A stretch of 64,000 bases of DNA, taken from the NCBI RefSeq assembly GCF_011039135.1, contig NZ_JAAKEJ010000001.1:186001-250000 (forward strand). The letters run 5' to 3'. The stretch's first letter is position 1. Every line of letters starts with the position of its first letter. Positions 36,399-45,853 of this stretch are shown here, in pieces. Position numbers and translations under genes: made by a program. The DNA is from Desulfovibrio sp. ZJ209. Its GTDB lineage: Bacteria > Desulfobacterota > Desulfovibrionia > Desulfovibrionales > Desulfovibrionaceae. The notes beneath the pieces are model-generated. The model ran no database searches. It had not been told where the DNA came from and was given only the letters and a program-made list of their open reading frames with translations.

Positions 36399-39300
36399 AT
36401 GGAACAGAACCACCACAGCGCGAACATCGCGGCCATCTTCATCCGCCGCCCGGTGGCGACGGTGCTGCTCATGCTCGGCATGCTGTTCTTCGGCATCACG
36501 GGCTACCGCTCGCTGCCGGTGAACCAGCTCCCCAATGTGGACTTCCCCACCATTTCCGTGCTCGCCGACCTCCCCGGCGCGGACCCGGAGACCATGGCCG
36601 CCTCTGTCGCCACGCCGCTGGAAAAGGAATTCTTCACCATCGCGGGCATTGACTCCATTTCTTCCATCAACGCCACGGGCCGCACGCGCATCACCATCCA
36701 GTTCGCCCTTGACCGCGACATCGACGCCGCGGCCCTCGACGTGCAATCGGCCATCGGCCTCGCGCAGCGACGCCTGCCCACAAGCATGACCACGCCGCCG
36801 AGCTTCCGCAAGGTGAACCCGGCGGACTTCCCCATCCTGTTCCTGCGCCTGACCTCCAAGACGCTCCCGCTCTACCAGCTCAACGAATATGCGGACACGC
36901 TCATCGGCCAGCGCCTTTCCATGGTGGAGGGTGTGGCGCAGGTGCTCGTGTTCGGCCAGAAGAAATATGCGGTGCGCGTGCAGCTCGACCCGGACGCCCT
37001 CGCCACGCGCGGCCTCGGCATCGACGAGGTGGCGGACGCCGTGGCAGCGGCCAATTCCATGCTGCCCACGGGCAGCCTCGAGGGCGCGCAGAGAAGCGTG
37101 GCCATCAAGTCCTCTGGCCAGCTTTTCGACGCCAAGGCCTTCGAGGAGACCGTGGTGGCCTACCGCAACGGCGCGCCCGTGCGCCTGCGCGAGATCGGCA
37201 CCGTGGTGGATAGCGTGCAGCAGGACAAGCAGCTCGCCTGGGGCGGCGCCGAGGACGTGGGCATCATGCTCGGCATCGAGCGCCAGCCCGGCGCCAACAC
37301 CGTGCAGGTGGTGGACTCCATCAGGAAGATCCTGCCGAGCCTCGAGCGGCAGCTCCCGCCCTCGGTCAACTTGGTGATCTTCAACGACCGCGCCGAATCC
37401 ATCCGCGAATCCGTGGCGGACGTGAAGTTCACGCTGGTGCTCACGGTCTTCCTCGTGGTGCTCGTCATCTTCCTCTTTCTGCGCAACCTGCCGGCTACCA
37501 TCATCCCGTCCTTGGCGCTGCCCATGTCGGTCATTTCCACCTTCGCGGTCATGGCGGTCATGGGCTACAGCCTCGACAACCTCTCGCTCATGGCCCTGAC
37601 GCTGGCCGTGGGTTTCGTGGTGGACGACGCCATCGTCATGCTCGAGAACATCGTGCGCCACCAGGAGATGGGCAAGAGCCCGCTCCAGGCGGCCTACGAC
37701 GGCTCGGCCGAGATCGGCTTCACCATCGTTTCCATGACCGTCTCGCTGGCGGCGGTGTTCATCCCCGTGCTCTTCATGGGCGGCATCGTGGGCCGGCTCT
37801 TCCGCGAATTCGCCGTGGTCATCATCACGGCCATCCTGTGCTCCGGCGTGGTGTCGCTCACGCTCACGCCCATGCTCTGCGCCTATTTCCTCAAGGCCGG
37901 CGGCGGCCACAAGGCGGGCTACGAAGGCCTGTACGGCAAGCTCGAGCGCATGTTCGACGCGCTGGCGCACGGCTACGCGCGCTCGCTGGACTTTGTGCTC
38001 GGGCACCGTTTCGCCACGCTGCTGGCGTCTTTCGTGCTGCTGGGGCTGACCGCGTGGCTCGCCATCCTCGTGCCCAAGGGCTTTTTGCCCTCCGAGGACA
38101 TGAGCTTCCTCGTGGCGAGCACCGAGGCGGAGCAGGGCATCTCCTACGAGGGCATGGTGGAGGCGCAGCACAAGCTCGACCCCATCCTCGAGAAGGAGCC
38201 GGCGCTCGCCATGTTCAATTCCGTGGTGGGCATCGTGGGCTCGAGCCAGAGCATCAACAACGGCAACCTGCTCATGGCCCTCAAGCCGCCGAGCGAGCGC
38301 GAACCCATCGAGGACGTGGCCCAGCGCCTGAGGCGCGAGCTCAACGTCTCGCCGGGGCTTAGGGTCTTCGTGCGCGTGCCCCCGGCCATCAATATCGGCG
38401 GCCGCGCGGCCAAGGCGCTCTATCAGTACACCATGTTCGGCCCGGACATCGAGGCGCTCTACGACAGCGCGGAAAAGGTGGAGAACGCCCTGCGCGCGCT
38501 GCCGCAATTGCAGGACGTGAACAGCGACCTCCAGCTCAAGAACCCGGAACTGCGCGTGCGCATCGACCGCAACCGCGCCGCGGCCCTGGGGGTCTCGCCG
38601 CAGCAGATCGAGCTCGCCCTGCAATCGGCCTACGGCTCGCGCGAGATCTCCACCATCTACGCGCCCACCAACGATTACAAGGTCTTTGTCGAGCTGGAAA
38701 AACGCTTCCAGCAGGATACGTCCGCGCTGTCGCGCCTCTATGTGCGCGCGGCGGACGGCACCCTGGTGCCGCTCAGCACCCTCGCCAGCATGGAGCCGGG
38801 GGTGGGGCCCATCGCCGTCAACCACAACGGCCAGTTCCCGGCGGTGACGGTTTCGTTCAACCTGAGGCCCGGCGTGGCCCTGAGCGAGGGCGTGGCCGCG
38901 GTCAACGCCGCCGTGGCGCCGCTTCTGCCGGACTCCGTCACCGCCGAGTTCCAGGGCACGGCCCAGGCCTTCCAGAGCTCCCTCGAGGGCATGGGCTGGC
39001 TGCTCTTCCTCGCCATCGTGGTGATTTATCTCGTGCTCGGCATCCTCTACGAAAGCTTCATCCACCCGCTGACCATCCTCTCGGGCCTGCCGGCAGCGGG
39101 CTTCGGCGCGCTCTTCACGCTCTGGATCTTCGGCATGGAGCTCAACCTCTATGGCTTCGTGGGCATCATCATGCTGCTCGGCATCGTCAAGAAAAACGCC
39201 ATCATGATGCTCGACTTCGCGCTGGAGGCGCAGCGGCGCGACCCGGACATCTCGCCGCTCGCGGCCATCACCGAGGGCTGCCACGTGCGCTTCAGGCCCA

Positions 39301-39575
39301 TCATGATGACCACCATGGCCGCGCTCATGGGGGCGCTGCCCATCGCCATCGGCATCGGCGCCGGGGCGGACGCGCGCCGCCCGCTCGGCATGGCCGTGGT
39401 GGGCGGGCTCTGCTTCTCGCAGGTGGTGACGCTCTACATCACGCCGGTCTATTACTACTACATGGAGCGGCTTTCGCAGCGCCTGCGCCGCGCGGACCCC
39501 ACGGGCCACCCGGGTCACTCGGGCCAGGCCGGGCGCGCCTCCGGAGGCGGCGAGGCCGCGGCGGGCGCGCGTTGA
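36399..39575 (+). CDS. Efflux RND transporter permease (HAE-1/MdtB-like)
   Basis: 1058 residues with AcrB-type architecture: N-terminal helix after [16 protein letters not shown], porter loops, helices 2-6, a second large loop and helices 8-12. The proton-relay aspartate pair is in [17 protein letters not shown] (about residue 408), and GSTGRTRI-like porter signatures read [17 protein letters not shown]. The overall sequence is closest in style to the MdtB/MdtC-type multidrug group. No membrane fusion protein or outer membrane channel gene is beside it in the window, so the partners must be encoded elsewhere. The Pro/Gly/Ala-rich tail is short and probably disordered. Confidence 0.93.
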   Translation: MEQNHHSANIAAIFIRRPVATVLLMLGMLFFGITGYRSLPVNQLPNVDFPTISVLADLPGADPETMAASVATPLEKEFFTIAGIDSISSINATGRTRITIQFALDRDIDAAALDVQSAIGLAQRRLPTSMTTPPSFRKVNPADFPILFLRLTSKTLPLYQLNEYADTLIGQRLSMVEGVAQVLVFGQKKYAVRVQLDPDALATRGLGIDEVADAVAAANSMLPTGSLEGAQRSVAIKSSGQLFDAKAFEETVVAYRNGAPVRLREIGTVVDSVQQDKQLAWGGAEDVGIMLGIERQPGANTVQVVDSIRKILPSLERQLPPSVNLVIFNDRAESIRESVADVKFTLVLTVFLVVLVIFLFLRNLPATIIPSLALPMSVISTFAVMAVMGYSLDNLSLMALTLAVGFVVDDAIVMLENIVRHQEMGKSPLQAAYDGSAEIGFTIVSMTVSLAAVFIPVLFMGGIVGRLFREFAVVIITAILCSGVVSLTLTPMLCAYFLKAGGGHKAGYEGLYGKLERMFDALAHGYARSLDFVLGHRFATLLASFVLLGLTAWLAILVPKGFLPSEDMSFLVASTEAEQGISYEGMVEAQHKLDPILEKEPALAMFNSVVGIVGSSQSINNGNLLMALKPPSEREPIEDVAQRLRRELNVSPGLRVFVRVPPAINIGGRAAKALYQYTMFGPDIEALYDSAEKVENALRALPQLQDVNSDLQLKNPELRVRIDRNRAAALGVSPQQIELALQSAYGSREISTIYAPTNDYKVFVELEKRFQQDTSALSRLYVRAADGTLVPLSTLASMEPGVGPIAVNHNGQFPAVTVSFNLRPGVALSEGVAAVNAAVAPLLPDSVTAEFQGTAQAFQSSLEGMGWLLFLAIVVIYLVLGILYESFIHPLTILSGLPAAGFGALFTLWIFGMELNLYGFVGIIMLLGIVKKNAIMMLDFALEAQRRDPDISPLAAITEGCHVRFRPIMMTTMAALMGALPIAIGIGAGADARRPLGMAVVGGLCFSQVVTLYITPVYYYYMERLSQRLRRADPTGHPGHSGQAGRASGGGEAAAGAR

Positions 39576-39648
39576 CAGCGCCCTCCGGCGGACCTACCTT
39601 TGCGGGGAGAATGCCGGCGGATCTCCGCCGGAGAAGGAAGGAGAGATC

Positions 39649-40863
39649 ATGCCCCTGAGCAGCGTTGAAGAGGCCGTTGCCGACATCCGGGCCGGCCGGA
39701 TGGTCATTCTCGTGGACGACGAAGACCGGGAGAACGAAGGCGACCTGACCATGGCCGCCGAGCATGTGACGCCCGAGGCCATCAACTTCATGGCGAAGTT
39801 CGGGCGCGGCCTCATCTGCCTGCCGCTGGCGCCGGAACTGGTGGACAAGCTCGGGCTGCCCATGATGACCCAGCGCAACGGCTCGCGCTTCGGCACCAAT
39901 TTCACGGTCTCCGTTGAGGCGCGCGAGGGCATCACCACCGGCATTTCCGCGGCCGACCGCGCCACCACCATCAGGACGGCGGTGGCGGACGGCGCCCGGC
40001 CCGAAGATCTTGTCTCGCCGGGGCACGTCTTCCCCCTGCGCGCCAAGGCCGGCGGCGTGCTCGCGCGCACCGGCCAGACCGAGGGCAGCGTGGACCTCGC
40101 CCGCCTCGCCGGCCTCAAGCCCGCGGCCGTCATCTGCGAAATCATGCGTGACGATGGCACCATGGCGCGCATGCCCGACCTCGAGGTGTTCGCCAAGGAG
40201 CACGGCCTCAAGATCGTGGCCGTCAAGGACATCATCCGCCACAAGCTTGAGCGCGGGCAGGTCTCCGTCAGGCGCGACGCCACGGCGCATTTGCCGAGCA
40301 TGTACGGCGACTTCACCGTGCACGCCTATGAGAGCGAGATGGAGCCGGGCACGCACCTGGCGCTCGTCAAGGGCGACATCAGCGGCCCGGAGCCCGTGCT
40401 CGTGCGCGTGCACAGCCAGTGCCTCACGGGCGACGCCCTGGGCTCCCTGCGCTGCGACTGCCGGGGCCAGCTCGGCGCGGCCCTGCGCCAGATAGAGAAC
40501 GAGGGCCGGGGCGTTTTGCTCTACATGCGCCAGGAGGGGCGGGGCATCGGCCTCGCCAACAAGATCCGCGCCTATGCCCTGCAGGACCAGGGCTACGACA
40601 CCGTGGAGGCCAACCGCATGCTCGGCTTCCCGGATGACCTGCGCGACTACGGCACCGGCGCGCAGATGCTGGTGGACCTCGGCATCCGCAAGGTGCGCCT
40701 TTTGACCAACAACCCCAAGAAGATAGTGGGCCTTTCCGGCTATGGCATCGAGATCGTGGAGCGCGTGCCCATCGAGATCGACGCCTGCCCGGAAAACGAG
40801 GCCTACCTGCGCACCAAGAAGGAAAAGATGGCGCACCTGCTCAACGGCATCCGTTGCCACTGA
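39649..40863 (+). CDS. ribBA: Bifunctional DHBP synthase / GTP cyclohydrolase II
   Basis: 404 residues. Residues 1-200 are 3,4-dihydroxy-2-butanone 4-phosphate synthase: [12 protein letters not shown] metal site, RGLICLPL, and [18 protein letters not shown]. Residues 205-400 are GTP cyclohydrolase II with the zinc-binding [16 protein letters not shown] and [13 protein letters not shown]. The two enzymes start the two branches of riboflavin synthesis. AAGGAGAG precedes the ATG. The 73-base gap after the RND gene is too short for a full FMN riboswitch, so none controls this gene from there. Confidence 0.95.
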   Translation: MPLSSVEEAVADIRAGRMVILVDDEDRENEGDLTMAAEHVTPEAINFMAKFGRGLICLPLAPELVDKLGLPMMTQRNGSRFGTNFTVSVEAREGITTGISAADRATTIRTAVADGARPEDLVSPGHVFPLRAKAGGVLARTGQTEGSVDLARLAGLKPAAVICEIMRDDGTMARMPDLEVFAKEHGLKIVAVKDIIRHKLERGQVSVRRDATAHLPSMYGDFTVHAYESEMEPGTHLALVKGDISGPEPVLVRVHSQCLTGDALGSLRCDCRGQLGAALRQIENEGRGVLLYMRQEGRGIGLANKIRAYALQDQGYDTVEANRMLGFPDDLRDYGTGAQMLVDLGIRKVRLLTNNPKKIVGLSGYGIEIVERVPIEIDACPENEAYLRTKKEKMAHLLNGIRCH

Positions 40864-40921
40864 GCGCGCCCGCGCCGCGCATTTCGCCCCGGGCGTCCAC
40901 ATGCGGAGCGCCCGGCCCTGC

Positions 40922-41011
40922 GGAGGGATGGCAGAGCGGCTGATAGCGGTGGTCTTGAAAACCACTTGGGGTTCACGCCCCACGGGGGTTCAAATCCCTC
41001 TCCCTCCGCCA
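40922..41011 (+). tRNA. tRNA-Ser (anticodon UGA)
   Basis: A 90-base cloverleaf: acceptor GGAGGGA (40922-40928) pairs with TCCCTCC (41001-41007), discriminator G and encoded CCA follow. The anticodon arm GTGGT-CTTGAAA-ACCAC gives UGA, there is a long variable arm (GGGGTTCACGCCCC) as in serine tRNAs, and the T arm GAGGG/GGGGG-type with TTCAAAT. It is the integration target of the element that begins immediately downstream. Confidence 0.95.
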
Positions 41012-41025
41012 CAAATTTATTCAAT

Positions 41026-41070
41026 GAAGTCCTTTTTGGTGGCTAACCATCCGAAAGGACTTCTTTTTTT
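41026..41070 (+). terminator. Rho-independent terminator after tRNA-Ser
   Basis: GAAGTCCTTT (41026-41035) and AAAGGACTTC (41054-41063) form a perfect 10-bp stem followed by seven T. It is 14 bases past the tRNA, on the element side of the probable attachment core. Confidence 0.85.
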
Positions 41071-41100
41071 CATCTTAGTTTGTACGTTTTCGTGTCGCGT

Positions 41101-41187
41101 TGTGTATCCTTAAGTGTACCCATCCAGCTGACAATGTGTTCTTTAATGTGTATCTTCGGCTCAGGGATTAAGGCTTAAAGATACACA
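41101..41187. promoter_or_regulatory. Repeated TGTGTATC sites before the integrase, possible arm-type or operator sites
   Basis: TGTGTATCCT (41101-41110) and TGTGTATCTT (41147-41156) are direct repeats, and AAGATACACA (41178-41187) is the exact inverted copy of the second, giving a 10-bp inverted repeat with a 21-base loop. They lie between the tRNA and the integrase start, where arm-type sites for the integrase or an operator would be expected. Confidence 0.45.
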
Positions 41188-41217
41188 TCTGAAAAGTACA
41201 CAGTCCAGGAGTAAGGC

Positions 41218-42486
41218 ATGCCACGCCCTGAAAATTTGCTCACGTCCACACAGATTAAGGCAGCCCTTAAAAAAGGGGAGCCTGTGAAACTGAGAGATGG
41301 AGGCGGCCTATTTTTTTCAGTGTCTGAAAAGAACAAGGGTATCTGGTTTGTGCGCGGACGGCTTAATGGCGTTCCGAAGAAACGAGTCTTGGGCCATGAG
41401 GACATGACTCTGGCCGAGGCCAGGACTTTAAAAATTGAGGAGAAAAAGTTACTCAAAGCGGGAGTTGATTCCATTGCCGAAAAGAAGGCACTCTGGAAGA
41501 AAACGGAGTATGAAGAGCGAACCTTTGGGATGATTGCGCAGGAATGGCTAGAGTTTTGGAAAAATGATAAAGATGATAAGACTATCCAATCTACTATAGG
41601 TAGGATGAACAAGCATATCCTCCCGAGTTTAGGCAAAATTCCATATAGCAAACTTAACTTTACCGATTTAAAAAATACTTGTCTAAAAATTGCTAATTCT
41701 GGACATAGGGAGATGGCTAATAGAGTAGGTACAATCATCAATCAGGTATGCCGTTTCGCAAAAATTAATGGCTATCATCAATACAATATCGCAGAAGATC
41801 TACCTAGACTATTTCCCAAGCCCAAAAGAGATATAAATTTTGAAGGGTTCCCTGCCATCACTGATAAGGTTGGCGTTGCAGAAATGCTACAAAAAATAAC
41901 AAAATACGTTGAGCTTGGAAAATGCTCACCTCATATGGGTGCAGCACTCCTCTTGTTCCCCAAGGTGCCGCTTCGAGCATCATCAATGCTGATGTCTGAG
42001 TGGAAAGATATAAATTTTGAAACTATGGAATGGCGTATCCCAGCAGAGCACATGAAGGGAGAAATAGGAAAACGAAAGGATTTTATAATCCCTCTATCAA
42101 AACAAGTATATGAAATATTGTTAAATCTTTCCAACTTCTCTATTAGCAAATATGTATTCCCGTCTGGGCGAAAAAGTGGACATTTATCTATAGAAGGCGT
42201 AAACAAGTCCCTTCATATGGCTGGAATACCTAAAGGTAAAATGTGTATTCACGGTTGGCGAAAGGTTTGGGGCTCACTTGCCCGTGAATATGGTCTTCCT
42301 GATAAACTGGTAGAGCGTGGACTCGCTCACTCTTCTGGATCTGCTGTAGAGAATGCCTATAATAGAGCTCAGTATAAAGAGGTAATGAGGTACGTTTTTC
42401 AATGGTGGTGTGATACACTTGATGCATTAGAAAAAAATGATAAAGTTCCACCTCTAGTATTAAAAACAGAAATTGCTTATTCTTGA
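41218..42486 (+). CDS. Tyrosine-type site-specific integrase
   Basis: 422 residues with AGGAG before the ATG. The N-terminal 90 residues form the DUF4102-like arm-binding domain (KLRDGGGLFFSV, WFVRGRLNGVPKKRVLGH), about 100-200 the core-binding SAM-like domain, and the rest the catalytic domain: first Arg in PLRASSM (about 250), HGWRKVWGSLA (about 344), LAHSSGSAVENAYNR with the final His and nucleophilic Tyr (about 370 and 380). All catalytic residues look present. It is oriented away from the tRNA and must catalyse insertion and excision of the element. Confidence 0.92.
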   Translation: MPRPENLLTSTQIKAALKKGEPVKLRDGGGLFFSVSEKNKGIWFVRGRLNGVPKKRVLGHEDMTLAEARTLKIEEKKLLKAGVDSIAEKKALWKKTEYEERTFGMIAQEWLEFWKNDKDDKTIQSTIGRMNKHILPSLGKIPYSKLNFTDLKNTCLKIANSGHREMANRVGTIINQVCRFAKINGYHQYNIAEDLPRLFPKPKRDINFEGFPAITDKVGVAEMLQKITKYVELGKCSPHMGAALLLFPKVPLRASSMLMSEWKDINFETMEWRIPAEHMKGEIGKRKDFIIPLSKQVYEILLNLSNFSISKYVFPSGRKSGHLSIEGVNKSLHMAGIPKGKMCIHGWRKVWGSLAREYGLPDKLVERGLAHSSGSAVENAYNRAQYKEVMRYVFQWWCDTLDALEKNDKVPPLVLKTEIAYS

Positions 42487-42501
42487 TAACGAAGGTGGTA
42501 T

Positions 42502-43791
42502 ATGAAATTTAAATACGCTAAGGCTAGACAACAAGGGATGCATAATTTTAATAGACATAGTACCCCTGTTGACTATGTAACAATGCGGAACCTTCAGGAA
42601 TATCCAAATCCTCCAAAGGAATATCAAGATAAATTTGAGCGCATAGAGCCGCAGAAATTTAATCAAGAAGATTCGGAAAGAATATTTGTATATGGAGAAT
42701 ATTTAAAAAGAAAATTTTATTTAGATTGCTATTATACAAGTATAAAACCAAAAAAAAATTATAGATATACAAGAAATATATTTAATTCAAATGAGGAATG
42801 TAGAAATTACATAGAAAATATTTTTATTTTAAACGAAGATAAATTAAATTTTGATATAAAGAAAATATATGGGAAGGATAAATTTATTTGTTCCTTTGAG
42901 CGGTTCGGATATAATATTTATAAAACAATTGAGTCCTATTTTCATATTAGCATTGATAAAATAAGAAAATTTATATCAAATCCAGAAGAATACTCTCATT
43001 CCAAGTATATAACGGATGATGATATATTTTTCTTAAAAAATTTAAATCCAATAACTGACTATTACTGTGAAAGGATTTTATATAATGTTCAACCTTTATC
43101 GATGTATAAACCATATAATATTAAATATCAAGAAAATAAATTTAGTAACACATTAAGAATTATTAATAATGTATTAGATTCAAATTTAGATGACGGATTT
43201 TTAATGCTTTATAAATACATAATAGATAAATATTCCCTTTATATGACCGATCTATTTAAATTAACAAGTATTGATAATATTATCTGTAATCATTATACAA
43301 TACAAAATTTATCTCACTTCTTTTTTATACCTATTAAAATAAATGATGATGAGTTCATAAGAGAATTAATTAATATTAATACTGATGAGATTAACCATAA
43401 CATTAACATAGACATAAAATTAATAAGTAATTTAGATTCCTTACAAATAGCGAATTACGTATATGGAACCCTGCTAAATGCGCTTTTTTTCTATAAGGAA
43501 AATAAGGAAATGACATATTCAATGAATGAGATAGCTTATTTTATTAAAATGATAGACTCTAAAAATAAGCATAATAAAATTACATTTAATTCAAGAATTC
43601 ATGGATTATATATTTGGGATCAAAAATATATATATAATAAACAATCAATACGTAGTATTAGCATAAATTTTATTAAAAAATTTATGCAACAAGACGAAGG
43701 AACTGAAGACGCAAAAATCAAATATCTTTTTAGATGTTATAATGGTACGTTAAATAGTATTGAAATGAAATCTTTTTGTCAATTAAAGTAA
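42502..43791 (+). CDS. Unknown AT-rich protein encoded directly after the integrase
   Basis: 429 residues rich in Asn, Ile, Lys and Tyr (for example NYRYTRNIFNSNEECRNYI, SNTLRIINNVLDSNLDDGF), with no signal peptide or membrane helix and no motif I recognise. AAGGTGG precedes the ATG. It begins 15 bases after the integrase stop and ends in a very strong terminator, so the two genes form a unit. The base composition is far more AT-rich than the integrase and the chromosome, which points to a separate origin. Cargo genes beside integrases are often defence or control factors, but nothing in the sequence proves it. Confidence 0.75.
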   Translation: MKFKYAKARQQGMHNFNRHSTPVDYVTMRNLQEYPNPPKEYQDKFERIEPQKFNQEDSERIFVYGEYLKRKFYLDCYYTSIKPKKNYRYTRNIFNSNEECRNYIENIFILNEDKLNFDIKKIYGKDKFICSFERFGYNIYKTIESYFHISIDKIRKFISNPEEYSHSKYITDDDIFFLKNLNPITDYYCERILYNVQPLSMYKPYNIKYQENKFSNTLRIINNVLDSNLDDGFLMLYKYIIDKYSLYMTDLFKLTSIDNIICNHYTIQNLSHFFFIPIKINDDEFIRELININTDEINHNINIDIKLISNLDSLQIANYVYGTLLNALFFYKENKEMTYSMNEIAYFIKMIDSKNKHNKITFNSRIHGLYIWDQKYIYNKQSIRSISINFIKKFMQQDEGTEDAKIKYLFRCYNGTLNSIEMKSFCQLK

Positions 43792-43824
43792 GTCTATATA
43801 TTTCTGCTTATTTTTAATATATAT

Positions 43825-43867
43825 AGTCCTAGTGGGGTAGTCACAACTACCCCACTAGGACTTTTTT
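43825..43867 (+). terminator. Strong terminator with a perfect 17-bp stem
   Basis: The arm at 43825-43841 pairs perfectly with 43846-43862 across a CACA loop, followed by five T. It ends the integrase unit and abuts the converging 21-residue gene, whose stop codon lies in the T-run; it may therefore also stop that transcript. Confidence 0.93.
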
Positions 43868-43931
43868 AATCGTCCATGCTCTCCTTGATTACTTGCAACA
43901 CGGCAATGGCCACGGGAATCCACGTAATCAT
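43866..43931 (-). CDS. 21-residue hydrophobic peptide, possible small membrane or toxin-like protein
   Basis: An ATG with a perfect AGGAGG at seven-base spacing opens 21 codons: MITWIPVAIAVLQVIKESMD plus a final Asp. The first 15 residues are hydrophobic and the end acidic, suggesting an amphipathic or membrane-associated peptide. It is the last gene of the VWA operon and its stop runs into the strong terminator. The ribosome site is the main support; no family is recognised. Confidence 0.5.
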   Translation of the reverse strand: MITWIPVAIAVLQVIKESMDD

Positions 43932-43948
43932 AGCTTCCTCCTAGGTTT

Positions 43949-44056
43949 TCAGCGGCACGGGATGCGCCGCATGGTTTTCGGTTTCGGTCGGCAGCCAAGG
44001 CGCATGAGCCCGTTCAGCCACCCAGACCCACGGCAGAAATCGAGCGGTATGGTCAT
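43949..44056 (-). CDS. Doubtful 35-residue frame overlapping the VWA stop
   Basis: An ATG overlapping the VWA stop (ATGA) with GGAG upstream opens 35 codons (MTIPLDFCRGSGWLNGL...). In the next frame the same DNA encodes a longer, more protein-like run including HTARFLPWVWVAERAHAPWL that lacks a start of its own. I cannot tell which, if either, is translated. Confidence 0.25.
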   Translation of the reverse strand: MTIPLDFCRGSGWLNGLMRLGCRPKPKTMRRIPCR

Positions 44057-45849
44057 CGCTCCACCCCCTTGAGCAACGCCCCCTGCAATAGGCCGAACAC
44101 CGCAGGGGCAAGCTCAGACAGCTCAAAGATGACCTTGCTCGTCCGAGGCAGGAGCGTCAGGATGAGAGGCAGCCGGATACCTATGCCGTACACCTCCATA
44201 CCGAGAGCCCGCATCCTGCTGAGGGCGGTATGACACGCTGGAACGTTGTCGGGCCTGCCATCCGTGATGAGAATGACGATTTTTCGTTCCTCCTTTTGCG
44301 CGTAGAGGGTTTGCAAGACGTACCAAAGGGCTGGGGCAAGCGGCGTTCCCCCTATGCCTTCCACTCCAAATTGGGTTGTGACCTTTTCACCGTGGCGCAC
44401 GAGCGGCTTGACGCCATCCTCTCCCCGGTCGGTGATTGCCGGAAAGGCCGTGACTGCGGCATTGACACCCTTGATGGGCTCCAGAGCCTTGGCCACGGCA
44501 TAGCAGCACTGCCGAGCAAGCTGGATGGGAACACCAGACATACTCCCACTACAATCAAGCAAGACATGAACGGCGGAGTTTTGCCCCGGTTGATTATCCT
44601 CTCGCCTGAAGACCCGTGGGTTTGCGGAACTCAAACGGTACAGCTTGTGGTCGTCCAGCTTGCCTCGTCTGCCCATTGCCACATGCCGGAGCTCGTGTGC
44701 CTGGAGGAGCCCTTGGAGCCGCTTCCTGAGCGCGATGGAGCAGCGCAACGCCCGCTCTATTTCTTCAGGAGCGAGCTCGGTGACGACCCGAAAGCCGGGT
44801 GTGGCAACCGCTACACCGCCGCCAGCCGGCGCTGAAGCTCCCGCGTCTGCGAGTTCCGCAGCGATGCGCTCCCCAAAGTTCCGGAGCAGACTGTCCTCGT
44901 CCAAGGTGTCAAGGAACGCGCCCAAATCAACGGCTCCGTTGCCCCCCTCACCGGCTTCATCACCTCCTTCGCCGGTTCCTGTATCCGCAACCTGCTGTGC
45001 TTCGCCTTCAAGGGCAGAGCAGACAGGCTGCTCCGTCTTTGTTGCCGAATCGCCGCCGTCATCTTCTCCGGCAGAGGCCGAGGCGTTAGGCGCTGGGTCT
45101 TGCCTATCCTCCTTTTCAGGCTCTTCAGATTTGGTGGCAGAGGCGGTGGGGGCTTGGTGCCCTCCCTGCTCCTTGCCGTTTTGTTTTTGGCCACCACCTC
45201 CTTGGTGTCCCTTTGCCGGTTCCTCAGGCTGAAATGCCCGGATGATTTCGACCAGTTCCCTAGCGGCTTCGAGGGCCGCAGCCGTGTCCGGGCAATCATG
45301 GCACACCCGGTCGAGCACCGCGTCCAGCTTTTCAGCCAGACCCGGATACGCCTCCTCCACTTGTGCGCGCGTGCGTGTGCGAGGGCCATTGACCTCGGCC
45401 ACGTCCCATGAGCGTACCGTCAGCAGGACATAGCTCAAGACGGCGAGAGCCGGGGATTTCTCCCCGGCTCCCGTGTCCACTTCCTCAACGAAGAACCGCC
45501 GTATCAACCAGTCCAGGTTTTGTCGGCATCCAGGGTATATTGCAGAGATGCGGCGCTCCACGCGCCAGTCCTCAATGGCGTTGCACAGGTAGCGCGTTGA
45601 CTTGTCCAGACCGGGTTGCCGAATGACGCCGAAGTCCGAGTGCCGGATATGGGCGGATTCGTGGTCGATATAGCCCTTGGCCAGCGCCAGTGCTGTTTTG
45701 CCACAGTCAACGGGGAGCGCCGGGATGCGGATTATCTTGCCATTCGTACAAGCTTCGTAGCCGCCGATTTGCACTTGCACGCCGTAGCGGTCTCCCAGCA
45801 CCGAAGCCAGTAATGGCAGACAGTTGATTACGTCCTTGTTCTGGATCAT
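44053..45849 (-). CDS. VWA-domain protein, CobT-like partner of the MoxR-type ATPase
   Basis: 598 residues. The N-terminal 200 contain a zinc-protease-like DHESAHIRHSD motif (HESAH) and WRVERRISAIYPG. Residues about 230-330 are an acidic, Glu/Asp/Gly-rich linker typical of CobT-like proteins. The C-terminal VWA domain has the MIDAS motif LLDCSGSMSG (about 425), a conserved Thr in GGTPLAPAL and the ITDGRPDN aspartate. Such proteins work with MoxR/CobS AAA+ ATPases to insert metals or remodel complexes. The ATPase is encoded in the same operon at 47641. The operon also has a DUF3150 gene, a combination seen on mobile elements, with unknown purpose. Confidence 0.85.
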   Translation of the reverse strand: MIQNKDVINCLPLLASVLGDRYGVQVQIGGYEACTNGKIIRIPALPVDCGKTALALAKGYIDHESAHIRHSDFGVIRQPGLDKSTRYLCNAIEDWRVERRISAIYPGCRQNLDWLIRRFFVEEVDTGAGEKSPALAVLSYVLLTVRSWDVAEVNGPRTRTRAQVEEAYPGLAEKLDAVLDRVCHDCPDTAAALEAARELVEIIRAFQPEEPAKGHQGGGGQKQNGKEQGGHQAPTASATKSEEPEKEDRQDPAPNASASAGEDDGGDSATKTEQPVCSALEGEAQQVADTGTGEGGDEAGEGGNGAVDLGAFLDTLDEDSLLRNFGERIAAELADAGASAPAGGGVAVATPGFRVVTELAPEEIERALRCSIALRKRLQGLLQAHELRHVAMGRRGKLDDHKLYRLSSANPRVFRREDNQPGQNSAVHVLLDCSGSMSGVPIQLARQCCYAVAKALEPIKGVNAAVTAFPAITDRGEDGVKPLVRHGEKVTTQFGVEGIGGTPLAPALWYVLQTLYAQKEERKIVILITDGRPDNVPACHTALSRMRALGMEVYGIGIRLPLILTLLPRTSKVIFELSELAPAVFGLLQGALLKGVER

Positions 45850-45853
45850 GGCA

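Noticed and set aside
36336..39518. A 1060-codon minus-strand frame opposite the RND permease
   Set aside because: It is the complement of a complete AcrB-type permease and has only repetitive His/Glu/Asp/Arg content.
39576..39648. An FMN riboswitch before ribBA
   Set aside because: The 73-base gap is too short and shows none of the conserved riboswitch core.
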